A stretch of DNA of 50,618 nucleotides from Pseudomonas gregormendelii (GTDB lineage: Bacteria > Pseudomonadota > Gammaproteobacteria > Pseudomonadales > Pseudomonadaceae), in contig NZ_JADEVO010000038.1 in NCBI RefSeq assembly GCF_017114825.1, positions 1-50,618 of the forward strand, in the 5' to 3' direction. The notes below the pieces were generated by a model. That model saw only the letters and a program-made list of their open reading frames with translations. It had not been told where the DNA came from and made no database searches. How positions within the stretch are numbered: position 1 is the first letter of the stretch; every line of letters begins with the position of its first letter. A program made the position numbers and the translations under genes. Of this stretch, positions 16,657 through 23,734 are shown piece by piece.

Positions 16657-16725
16657 TTAACCGTGACCCAACGCGATCGCAAACGACACGACGATCATGC
16701 ACGCAAACGCGAAATTGAGGTTCAT
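16657..16725 (-). CDS. Candidate 22-residue membrane micro-protein upstream of chrA
   Basis: An ATG at 16725 opens a 22-codon frame ending in TAA. It begins MNLNFAFACMIVV and ends FAIALGHG: a short polar start, then an almost unbroken hydrophobic stretch long enough to span a membrane. It overlaps the upstream in-frame extension of chrA in another frame and ends 19 bp before the proposed chrA TTG, so it could couple to or tune chrA translation. The ribosome site is poor. I do not recognise a family, and it may be chance. Confidence 0.35.
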   Translation of the reverse strand: MNLNFAFACMIVVSFAIALGHG

Positions 16726-16836
16726 GAGGGCTTGTTCCGTAAAGTGCTAAAAGTGCAGCCATCTTGAACAGGTCGCGCAGAAATAAAAAATTCGCCTTCA
16801 TGATTTGAAAGATCGAAGCAATTGATACCTCGGTCA

Positions 16837-17688
16837 TTACTGGGTGCCAAACATCGCCGTCCAGTAAATCCCCGCATCGCTCTTCGGGTCTACCGCGTAG
16901 GCCGCGCCCAGTTCCTTGTACGCGGGGTTCATCAGGTTGGCGCAGTGACCAGGGCTGGCGATCCAGCCGTCGACGACCTTGCCCACGGTGTCTTGCCCTG
17001 CGGCGATGTTTTCGCCGATCTGCTGGCCGATGTAGCCGGCCAGTTCCGCGCGGTCACCCGGCGTGCGGCCGTCGCGATCCTTGTGGTCGAAAAAATTGTT
17101 GTTGGCCATGGCTCGCGAATGGGTCTCGGCGGCGCTCGCCAATGTCGCGTTCCAGGCCAGCGGGGTGGTAGCAGCGAACGATTGCGTGCCGCACTGGCGA
17201 GCCTGGCTGCGGGCGTTGTTGAGCAGGGTCAGGACTTTCTGGCCTTCGGCCTGGGAATCGCCCAGGCGTGCGGACATCAGCGGCCGCGCCAGCACGATGC
17301 GCCAATCGCGGTCGTCGCGACTCACGCCGATGTCGACAAACTGCGGGTCGAGCACCACGTGGCAGAAACTTTCCCGAATGGCTTGCATGGCCGATTGCGC
17401 ATCGCGCGGGCCGGACAGGGTGATCGCCTGCACATTGACCATCGGGTAGCCGGCACTGGCCATGGCTTGCTGCAGGTTGCGCACGTTTGTTGCCGACAGT
17501 GCCAGGCGTGGATCACCTGCCAGTGGCGGCAGTTCCGGTGATACCTGGTCGGCGCAACGCTGGGGCTGGGCGCGGTAGAGGTTGATCGAATCGATCAGTT
17601 GTTTCTCATCGACCGCCAGCGCCTGGGCGGCGAATGACAGGCCCAGCGACAACGCGGCGAGGCGCATAACGGATGAAATGAAGCGCAT
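16837..17688 (-). CDS. CAP-domain (SCP/PR-1-like) secreted protein
   Basis: The protein has 283 residues. Residues 1-25 are a signal peptide ending AAQALA. A first half of about 130 residues has no clear family. A C-terminal CAP domain follows: LNNARSQARQCG, an AAETHSRAMANNNFFDHKD segment with the CAP His/Glu region, GENIAAGQ, and SPGHCANLMNPAYKELG. CAP proteins are periplasmic or extracellular; the bacterial roles are mostly undefined. The start at 17688 has AAGGGGA 5 nt upstream. It is divergent from the SleB-type hydrolase across 199 bp. Four or more cysteines after the signal suggest disulfides. Confidence 0.85.
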   Translation of the reverse strand: MRFISSVMRLAALSLGLSFAAQALAVDEKQLIDSINLYRAQPQRCADQVSPELPPLAGDPRLALSATNVRNLQQAMASAGYPMVNVQAITLSGPRDAQSAMQAIRESFCHVVLDPQFVDIGVSRDDRDWRIVLARPLMSARLGDSQAEGQKVLTLLNNARSQARQCGTQSFAATTPLAWNATLASAAETHSRAMANNNFFDHKDRDGRTPGDRAELAGYIGQQIGENIAAGQDTVGKVVDGWIASPGHCANLMNPAYKELGAAYAVDPKSDAGIYWTAMFGTQ

Positions 17689-17805
17689 GAAAATCCCCTT
17701 GGGCAGACTGCGCCCATGATGCGCGATTTCACCCCCGCTTGCGCAATGCCTTTTTTGCGCCTGAAACAGTTTTATTGGCCGCCGGATGAAATGAATTGGG
17801 GCGAC

Positions 17806-17811
17806 TATAAT
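17806..17811 (+). promoter_or_regulatory. Candidate -10 element for the cell-wall hydrolase
   Basis: TATAAT is a perfect -10 hexamer 76 bp before the ATG at 17888. The expected -35 position holds only a weak match, so an activator or an extended -10 would be needed. Confidence 0.35.
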
Positions 17812-17887
17812 CAAGCCAGGCCGCCGATTAGCGCGTAACAGCGTCGATAATGCGCTGCCCCATCCGGTTCTTTGAGAAGGGTCGATC

Positions 17888-18502
17888 ATGCGCTTGATGT
17901 GGACTGCAACCTGCCTGGCACTCTCCCTGGTCAGCGGCCAGGTGATGGCCACTGAACTTGAACAGCAAAAAGCCGAGGACAAGGCTGAGGTGCTTGAGCA
18001 AAAGGCGGCGGAAAAAGGCCCCGACGTACCGGTGCCCAAAGCCGAGGCGATCACCACCTCGGAGGTGCAGGCGGTCGATCCCGCCGGCTCGGCGCCGCTG
18101 GATGACGCCATAACCTGCCTTGCGCGTTCCATCTACTGGGAGGCGAAGGGCAGGCAGACCCGGGAAATGGAAGCCGTGGCCAGCGTGGTCATGAACCGCC
18201 TGGGGCACGAAGGTTTTCCCGACACGGTATGCGCAGTGGTCAAGGAGGGCTCGGAAAGCCGTAACTGTCAGTTTTCCTGGTGGTGCGACGGGCGTTCGGA
18301 TCAGGTCAGGGAGGATGCCGAGTACGCGGTCGCCAAGGAAATCGCGCGCAAGGCGCTGAACCGCACGCTCAATGACCGGACACTGGGGGCAATGTATTTC
18401 CATGACAAAACGGTGCGGCCGGATTGGGCGGGCAAGTACATCAAGACGGCGGATATCGGCAGGTTCAGGTTCTACAAGCCGCGGGGCGGGGACGCGAAAT
18501 AG
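17888..18502 (+). CDS. SleB-like cell wall hydrolase (Hydrolase_2)
   Basis: This 204-residue exported protein has a signal peptide in residues 1-21 (cleavage near VMA). A Lys/Glu/Ala-rich linker with coiled-coil character follows (residues 25-55), then a Hydrolase_2 domain. The catalytic region reads CLARSIYWEAKGRQTREMEA, with the conserved Glu of the SleB lytic transglycosylase fold, then SVVMNRLGHEGFP. C-terminal marks are NCQFSWWCDG and GAMYFHDKTVRPDW. It cleaves peptidoglycan in the periplasm. AGAAGGG lies upstream of the ATG at 17888. It is followed by a bidirectional terminator and is convergent with the dienelactone hydrolase gene. Confidence 0.88.
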   Translation: MRLMWTATCLALSLVSGQVMATELEQQKAEDKAEVLEQKAAEKGPDVPVPKAEAITTSEVQAVDPAGSAPLDDAITCLARSIYWEAKGRQTREMEAVASVVMNRLGHEGFPDTVCAVVKEGSESRNCQFSWWCDGRSDQVREDAEYAVAKEIARKALNRTLNDRTLGAMYFHDKTVRPDWAGKYIKTADIGRFRFYKPRGGDAK

Positions 18503-18534
18503 GGGCGTGGAGACGAGCTTCAGGAATGGGCGAC

Positions 18535-18563
18535 AAAAAAGGCACCTTCCCAGGTGCCTTTTT
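18535..18563. terminator. Bidirectional intrinsic terminator
   Basis: The stem GGCACCT-TCCC-AGGTGCC is flanked by six A on the left and five T on the right. It serves both the cell-wall hydrolase (+) and the dienelactone hydrolase (-) genes. Confidence 0.9.
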
Positions 18564-18577
18564 CGTGTGCCGCCGTC

Positions 18578-19276
18578 TTACAGTTCCTGACCCAGGAAGA
18601 TCAGCGTATTGCCATGGGCTTCAGCCGCAGCCCGTTGGTTGTAGCTGTCGCGGTGCGAGCAGTTGAAACCGTGTTCGGCTTGCGGATAGATGACGATTTC
18701 CACGAAGTCGTTGTTCTCGAAGCGCTCGGCGATTTTTTCCACCGCTTCCAGTGGAATGTGGCTGTCCTCTTCACCAAAGTGCATCAACAGCGGCACGGTG
18801 ATTTCGTCGGCGCGGTCCAATTGGTCCTGGATACCGCCACCGTAGTAGGTGATCGCCACGTCCACCAGGCCGTTGGCGGCGGTCAGGTAGGACAGCAGGC
18901 CGCCGAAGCAGTAGCCAATGGAGGCCACGCCGCCATCCAGGCCCGGCTGGTCCTTGAGAGCGGCAATGGCCAGCTTGATGTCGTCCTGGGCTTTGGTGAT
19001 GTCCGTGGCATTCATCAGTTCGACGGCGCGTTTCCAGCCGGCTTCGTCGTACGTCAACTCGATGCGCGCGCCGCTACGCCAGAACAGATCCGGCACGACC
19101 ACCAGGTAGCCGTCGGCAGCGTATTGTTCGGCGACCGAGCGGATGTGCTCGTTGACGCCGAAGATCTCCTGGATCAATACGATCCCCGGGCCTTTTTGCG
19201 TGTGGGGAATCGCCAGGTAAGCACCGAATTTACCGTCGGCGCTGTCGATCTCGATCCATTGGGTGGTTACGCTCAT
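18578..19276 (-). CDS. Dienelactone hydrolase family protein
   Basis: This is a 232-residue alpha/beta hydrolase. It has the DLH nucleophile elbow GYCFGG (cysteine nucleophile), the acid loop FGEEDSHIP and the catalytic histidine in AEHGFNC. It also has the N-terminal LIQEIFGVNEHIR segment. The family opens dienelactones in chlorocatechol routes, but stand-alone chromosomal copies like this one act on unknown esters or lactones. The start has AGGAG 7 nt upstream. It is followed 52 bp upstream on the same strand by a DoxX gene, possibly one transcript (doxX first). It is cytosolic. Confidence 0.88.
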   Translation of the reverse strand: MSVTTQWIEIDSADGKFGAYLAIPHTQKGPGIVLIQEIFGVNEHIRSVAEQYAADGYLVVVPDLFWRSGARIELTYDEAGWKRAVELMNATDITKAQDDIKLAIAALKDQPGLDGGVASIGYCFGGLLSYLTAANGLVDVAITYYGGGIQDQLDRADEITVPLLMHFGEEDSHIPLEAVEKIAERFENNDFVEIVIYPQAEHGFNCSHRDSYNQRAAAEAHGNTLIFLGQEL

Positions 19277-19328
19277 GGTGGCTCCTGTCTACGCGAGTGA
19301 GGGGGGTGTAGCTTGCCACGGTAACATT

Positions 19329-19844
19329 TCAACGAATGTTACGGCGCCAGAAAGTGCATGCCAGCAGCGCATCGAGGCTGAGTTTGCCTGCGCCGGTCAA
19401 TACCAGCGGAAGGAGAGCGGCGAGGTAAATCAGCGGCAGCTTGAAGTTGCCATGTCCCTTGTTGCTGATGGCGTAGCCCTGGGCCAGCTCACTCAATGTA
19501 GACCAATCGGCCGGCCAGTGGACCGCTGCGGTGGCGACGACGGTCACCACCATCAGGATGAGCGCCGAGACTCGCGTGCCCAGGCCCACCAGCAGGGCCA
19601 GGGCGCAGATCAGCTCGGCCCACATCGACAGTTCCCAGTTGAAGGTGGCGGGGACCTGGTTGAACGGAAACGGAAATCGCTCCTGAATGTCGGCAAACCA
19701 GTTCTGGCCGTTCCACTTTTCCAGGCCAGACTCGAAGAATTCCCAGGCCAGGAACACCCGCAAGGTCAGCGGCGCCATCCAGCTGCCGGCGCGGTCGAGG
19801 TTGAAGTGCAGGCCTTTGACGGCCGAAGAGAGTGAGGTGTTCAT
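19329..19844 (-). CDS. DoxX family membrane protein
   Basis: This 171-residue protein has four hydrophobic segments. It carries the DoxX pattern RVFLAWEFFESGLEKWN near the start, a central ELSMWAELICALALLVGLGTR helix and a final GAGKLSLD. DoxX proteins are linked to quinone or thiol redox chemistry in the membrane, without a single agreed reaction. GGAGATCCCGCCC precedes the ATG. It lies directly upstream of the dienelactone hydrolase on the same strand, so they are probably co-expressed. Confidence 0.85.
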   Translation of the reverse strand: MNTSLSSAVKGLHFNLDRAGSWMAPLTLRVFLAWEFFESGLEKWNGQNWFADIQERFPFPFNQVPATFNWELSMWAELICALALLVGLGTRVSALILMVVTVVATAAVHWPADWSTLSELAQGYAISNKGHGNFKLPLIYLAALLPLVLTGAGKLSLDALLACTFWRRNIR

Positions 19845-20074
19845 GGGCGGGATCTCCGTTGCGCGTTTTGATCGGCCTGGCCAATCGACCGGCGGATTTC
19901 ATCAGCCGGGTGTATCAGCGATGTGTCGTGGGCCAGGGAGATTGGAGGGTTAGTGTGTCGGGGATGGGGGTGGATACACATGGATACGCTTGAGCTGGTT
20001 GAAATGCCGGGAATGACGCTTCGGGGATTTTCCGGTACCTTTTCTGCCCCTCCATTGCATGGTGAAACCGCTTC

Positions 20075-21577
20075 ATGTCTCTTGCGCTCGATCGTCTAGT
20101 CGCTGGCACGCCCATTCCATTCGCCGGGAATCGTGTCACTGTCGTCAGCCCCGAACTGGCTGAGCGGTTCCAGCCCGGTGACCACCTTCTGGTGGAGCAG
20201 GTCAGTGGTGAATTGCTCTTGATTCCGGTGGCTGACCAGCAAGCGGCAGCCGTGGCGATCGAGCGCGCCGAAGCGGCTTTCAAGGCGATGTCGGCCGTGT
20301 CGGATGAGGCGATCAGCGAATTTTTCGACCACTTCGCGCAGCGCCTGGAAAGCCCGCAGGCCTGGGCGTTGATCGAGGCGGCGAACCTGGCCGATATCGA
20401 GCGGGCCAAGGCCCGTGGACGTTCCACCACGCGACTGCTGGCCAATGAGCCGATGCGCCGCGACATGATCGCCGGACTCAAGGCCTGGCGCGATGCGTCG
20501 GCGTCTCGCGGCAAAGTCATCAGTTGCGTCGAGCATGACGGCTGGAAGGTCGAACAGGTGGTCTCACCGCTGGGCATTGTTGCGTTTGTATTCGAGGGTC
20601 GACCGAATGTCTTTGCCGACGCTGCTGGCGTTCTGCGTACGGGCAACACCGCCGTGCTGCGCATCGGCAGTGATGCGTTGGGCACTGCCCAGGCCATCGT
20701 TACCCATGCATTGAACCCGGCGCTGGCGGATGCCGGCTTGCCCGCCGGCGCTGTGTCGCTGGTGGAAAGTGTCAATCACGCAGCGGGTTGGGCCATGTTC
20801 GCCGACCGGCGCCTGTCGCTGGCCGTGGCCCGAGGTTCTGGCCGCGCAGTCAGCCAGCTGGGCAGTATCGCCCAGCAGGCCGGCACCGCCGTCAGCCTGC
20901 ACGGCACCGGAGGTGCCTGGCTGATAGCGGACAAGGACGCCGACGCCCGGCGTTTTGCCGCCGTGGTGCGCAACTCCCTTGACCGTAAGGTCTGCAACAC
21001 CCTGAACGTCTGCCTGATTCACCGCGACCGGGCCGCTGAATTGGTGCCGTTGTTTCTCGACGCCCTGCAGCAGGCCGGCAACAGCCGTGGCCAAGGCTGC
21101 AAATTGCACATTGTCGAGGGCAGCGAAGGGTGCTTGCCGCCGGAGTGGCAAACGGCGAGCGTCGAGGTCTATCGCGCCGATGGCTACCGCACCGAAGCGC
21201 TGGCTGAGCCATTGCCCGAGGCTCAACTGGGGCGTGAATGGGAATGGGAGGAAACGCCCGAAGTCAGTCTGCAAATCGTGGATGACCTGGATCAGTCCAT
21301 CGACCTGTTCAACCGCTACAGCCCGCAATTCACGGTGTCGTTGATCAGTGAGGACGCCAGCACCCAGGAGCGCTTCTACAACGCGGTGAATGCGCCTTTC
21401 GTGGGTAACGGAATCACCCGTTGGGTGGATGGCCAGTACGCATTGAGCAAGCCGGAGCTGGGCCTTTCGAACTGGGAGAGCGGTCGCCTGTTTGCACGCA
21501 GCGCGATTCTCTCGGGGGATGGGGTGTTCACCATTCGCAGTCGCATGACCCAGATTGATCTGGGCGTTAAACGCTAA
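20075..21577 (+). CDS. ProA-like aldehyde dehydrogenase superfamily protein
   Basis: This 500-residue protein resembles gamma-glutamyl phosphate reductase. Marks are VVSPLGIVAFVFEGRPNVFADAAGVL, GNTAVLRIGSDALGTAQAI, the catalytic cysteine in DRKVCNTLNVCL, and a final FVGNGITRWVDGQYALSKPELGLSNW. It is about 80 residues longer than ordinary ProA (near 420). The first 50 residues have no ProA counterpart, and the ProA C-terminal motif is altered. Canonical ProA reduces gamma-glutamyl phosphate for proline synthesis; a second, longer copy away from proB probably acts on another acyl phosphate or aldehyde. It stands alone, ends at a strong terminator, and its start is MSLALDRLVAG at 20075. Confidence 0.8.
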   Translation: MSLALDRLVAGTPIPFAGNRVTVVSPELAERFQPGDHLLVEQVSGELLLIPVADQQAAAVAIERAEAAFKAMSAVSDEAISEFFDHFAQRLESPQAWALIEAANLADIERAKARGRSTTRLLANEPMRRDMIAGLKAWRDASASRGKVISCVEHDGWKVEQVVSPLGIVAFVFEGRPNVFADAAGVLRTGNTAVLRIGSDALGTAQAIVTHALNPALADAGLPAGAVSLVESVNHAAGWAMFADRRLSLAVARGSGRAVSQLGSIAQQAGTAVSLHGTGGAWLIADKDADARRFAAVVRNSLDRKVCNTLNVCLIHRDRAAELVPLFLDALQQAGNSRGQGCKLHIVEGSEGCLPPEWQTASVEVYRADGYRTEALAEPLPEAQLGREWEWEETPEVSLQIVDDLDQSIDLFNRYSPQFTVSLISEDASTQERFYNAVNAPFVGNGITRWVDGQYALSKPELGLSNWESGRLFARSAILSGDGVFTIRSRMTQIDLGVKR

Positions 21578-21596
21578 AAAAGCTGGCTACAAAAAA

Positions 21597-21630
21597 GGGC
21601 CTGCTCTTTGGCGAGAGCAGGCCCTTTTTA
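21597..21630 (+). terminator. Intrinsic terminator after the ProA-like gene
   Basis: GGGCCTGCTCT-TTGGCG-AGAGCAGGCCC is an 11-bp perfect stem with six A before and five T after, so it works in both directions. It also ends the minus-strand gene at 21649. Confidence 0.92.
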
Positions 21631-21648
21631 TATTAGAGGTGTGAAGTA

Positions 21649-21978
21649 TCAGTAGAACCGGTCAATCACCCGAACTTCGTTCTGGTTCTGCATCGACGCC
21701 CACGCCTGTTTCAGCGTTTGCAGAACACTGCCGATGAAGTCTTTATCAGCGGCGGCTTTCTTGCCAACGTAGCCCTGGCCGCGACGGTACATCTTCAGTC
21801 GGGCAAGCAGGTTCTGGTTGTTCTTGTCGAATTCCGTCTCATCGGCGTGCGTTGCCAGGCAGTCCATATGAACCTGGCCCGACTTGCTGATCCACAGAAT
21901 ATGGCTGTCGTGGCTGTCTTTTTGCGCAGCGAACATGCGAGCCAGTTCTTCGATAGTGGGTTGATTGTTCAGATTCAT
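21649..21978 (-). CDS. Hypothetical protein, 109 residues
   Basis: The start MNLNNQPTIEELARMFAAQ at 21978 has AAGGGG upstream; the frame could extend 11 codons. It is a soluble, charged protein with no signal peptide or membrane segment. It contains SHILWISKSGQVHMDCLA, a basic LARLKMYRRGQGYVGKKAA stretch and a C-terminal QTLKQAWASMQ helix. I do not recognise a named domain, though the look is of a conserved Pseudomonas protein. It ends at the shared terminator and stands alone after a gene-free region of more than 500 bp. Confidence 0.7.
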   Translation of the reverse strand: MNLNNQPTIEELARMFAAQKDSHDSHILWISKSGQVHMDCLATHADETEFDKNNQNLLARLKMYRRGQGYVGKKAAADKDFIGSVLQTLKQAWASMQNQNEVRVIDRFY

Positions 21979-22497
21979 GATTTGCCCCTTGACCATTTGG
22001 TGATCTTTCAAAGTTGGTTCGCTAATACAGGTAGCCCATCGGTTAGTTGATCCCTGGCACCGAAACCAGGACGTCAGCGTTCATTCGCCGAATGTGGCGA
22101 GGTCCCGCGTCTGTTGCATGTAGTCGTGTTGAATAACTGCTACGCAATAGCGTCACAACGAAGAGAAGCAGCGAAAACCTGGAGGCCACTGCCGACTTTT
22201 CAGGGTCGGCCACAAGCTTCATGAGGATTGATCGCCAGCGCTTCTCGTCCTTGTACTGGACGTTCGGGCCAGGTCAGCTTCTTCAATCTGCCTTGTGGGC
22301 AGCGTGTATCCGGGAATAACAGCTCGGCGGTCAGACGAGCTTGCTCAATCATGTTGCCGTACTCCCGATCGGGGAGATGTCTGCATCATGCAAGGGCAAA
22401 TCGGAGGCGTCAATGGTTATGTAGTGATTATTTTTGTTCACTACATATTGTCGGACAAAGCGGTTTGGAATGAGCAGGGCGAGGCAGCGCGCCCCGT
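21979..22497. other. Gene-poor region
   Basis: About 519 bp between the hypothetical gene and the GNAT gene. It contains the 50-codon candidate at 22200-22352 and an AT-richer patch near 22415-22450. A 78-codon plus-strand frame crossing it overlaps the GNAT gene and looks non-coding. Nothing else recognisable. Confidence 0.5.
22200..22352 (-). CDS. Candidate small protein, 50 residues
   Basis: ATG at 22352 with GGGAG 9 nt upstream opens a 50-codon frame ending TGA. It starts MIEQARLTAELLFPD and is basic in the middle (GRLKKLTWPERPVQ). No family is recognised. The ribosome site and Pseudomonas-like composition are the only support. Confidence 0.3.
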   Translation of the reverse strand: MIEQARLTAELLFPDTRCPQGRLKKLTWPERPVQGREALAINPHEACGRP

Positions 22498-23001
22498 TCA
22501 GACGGCCTGGGGCGGGGTTTCGAAGCGGTAAAAGGTGCAGGGATGTCCATCCACCGGTCGCTGGTGCAGGCTGTACTGGTGGCCTGTGAGAATCGGTATG
22601 AGTCCGGCCCAGAACCGCCTTGCCGGCTGGTTTGCATCGATATGGAAAATTTGCCATTGGCCCGGGTGGCCGCTCAAGAGGGCAGAGACGACAAACTTCG
22701 CGACGCCCTGGCCACGAAAACGTCGAGTGACGAACAGATAACCCAAGTTCAACTGCGCGCCATCGAGGTGGGTCTGGTCGTCGACGGTCACGAAGCCGGC
22801 CAGTTCGCCGTCAACCGTAATCAGGAAGGGCCGGGTGGCCGACTTTCTCCAGTAGTCCACCTGGGGCTGGATACTGAAGAAACCGTGCCCTGCGAGCTTC
22901 AGCGGGAGCCATTCACTGAAGTCGTACAGGTAGAACTGCATCAGGTTTTCAATGGTGTCCAGATCGTCGCGTTGGGCGGCGTGCAGTTCTATCACGGGCA
23001 T
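22498..23001 (-). CDS. GNAT family N-acetyltransferase
   Basis: This is a 167-residue acetyl-CoA-dependent acyltransferase fold. Its first segment is MPVIELHAAQRDDLDTIENL, its central beta4-type strand is LNLGYLFVTRRFRGQGVAKFVV, and RRFRGQGVA is the pyrophosphate-binding motif A. The C-terminus is short. The start at 23001 has AGGAG 9 nt upstream. It lies 25 bp after the glutathione transferase gene, so the two form an operon. The acceptor substrate is unknown. Confidence 0.85.
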   Translation of the reverse strand: MPVIELHAAQRDDLDTIENLMQFYLYDFSEWLPLKLAGHGFFSIQPQVDYWRKSATRPFLITVDGELAGFVTVDDQTHLDGAQLNLGYLFVTRRFRGQGVAKFVVSALLSGHPGQWQIFHIDANQPARRFWAGLIPILTGHQYSLHQRPVDGHPCTFYRFETPPQAV

Positions 23002-23026
23002 TAAAAGCGGCTCCTGACCGGGTCGA

Positions 23027-23656
23027 TCAGTGGGGCGCGAAATCGTATGGGCCACCGGTCTTCAGTGCGGCAACGTAGGCTGGGCGTTTCTGGAAGCGGT
23101 CGACCCAGGCGGCGACGTGCGGGTACTGACCGAGTTTGCCTTGCGCCCTGGCGATCTCGCCGATAAAGCTCATCTGGATATCCGCGGCGCTGAATTCAGC
23201 GCCCAGCAGGTAGTCGCCCTGGCTCAGCGCCGTGTCGAGGTAACCCAGGTAGTTGGCCACTTCCGAGTTGATCCGTGGATGCAATGGCGCGCCAGCCTCG
23301 CCCAGTCGACCCACGTACAGGTTCAGCATCAGTGGCAGCATCGCCGAACCTTCGGCGAAATGCAGCCACTGCACGTATTGATCATAGGCGGCTGTGGCGG
23401 GGTCAGGTTGCAGGCGGCCCTGGCCGTGGCGTCGGATCAGGTAATCGATGATGGCCGCAGACTCGATCAACGTCTGTTGACCGTCTTCGATGACCGGGGA
23501 TTTGCCCAGGGCATTGACTGCCTTCAACTCCGGCGGTGCCAGGTTGGTCTTCGGGTCACGCTGGTAGCGCTTGAGCTCATAGGGGATGCCCAGTTCTTCC
23601 AGCAGCCAGAGAATCCGTTGCGAGCGAGAGTTGTTCAGGTGATGGACGATAATCAT
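23027..23656 (-). CDS. Glutathione S-transferase family protein
   Basis: The 209-residue protein has an N-terminal thioredoxin-like domain (MIIVHHLNNSRSQRILWLLEEL; the cis-proline and Glu-Ser of GKSPVIEDG and IESAAI bind glutathione). A C-terminal all-helical domain contains FSAADIQMSF, the N-capping-box region. The HHLNNSRSQRILW start is typical of a bacterial GST group in which Ser or Asn replaces the catalytic tyrosine. It is cytosolic and probably detoxifies electrophiles. It is first in a two-gene unit with the GNAT gene. Confidence 0.88.
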   Translation of the reverse strand: MIIVHHLNNSRSQRILWLLEELGIPYELKRYQRDPKTNLAPPELKAVNALGKSPVIEDGQQTLIESAAIIDYLIRRHGQGRLQPDPATAAYDQYVQWLHFAEGSAMLPLMLNLYVGRLGEAGAPLHPRINSEVANYLGYLDTALSQGDYLLGAEFSAADIQMSFIGEIARAQGKLGQYPHVAAWVDRFQKRPAYVAALKTGGPYDFAPH

Positions 23657-23734
23657 GTTCTTGGCCTTTTCAGGTAGTAGGGCTGGCGCCGGGCTTGAAC
23701 AACACTAGACCATCACAGTCCGCGCGAAGTGCCC

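Noticed and set aside
22295..22531. 78-codon plus-strand frame before the GNAT gene
   Set aside because: It runs antisense into the 3' end of the GNAT gene and lacks a ribosome site.
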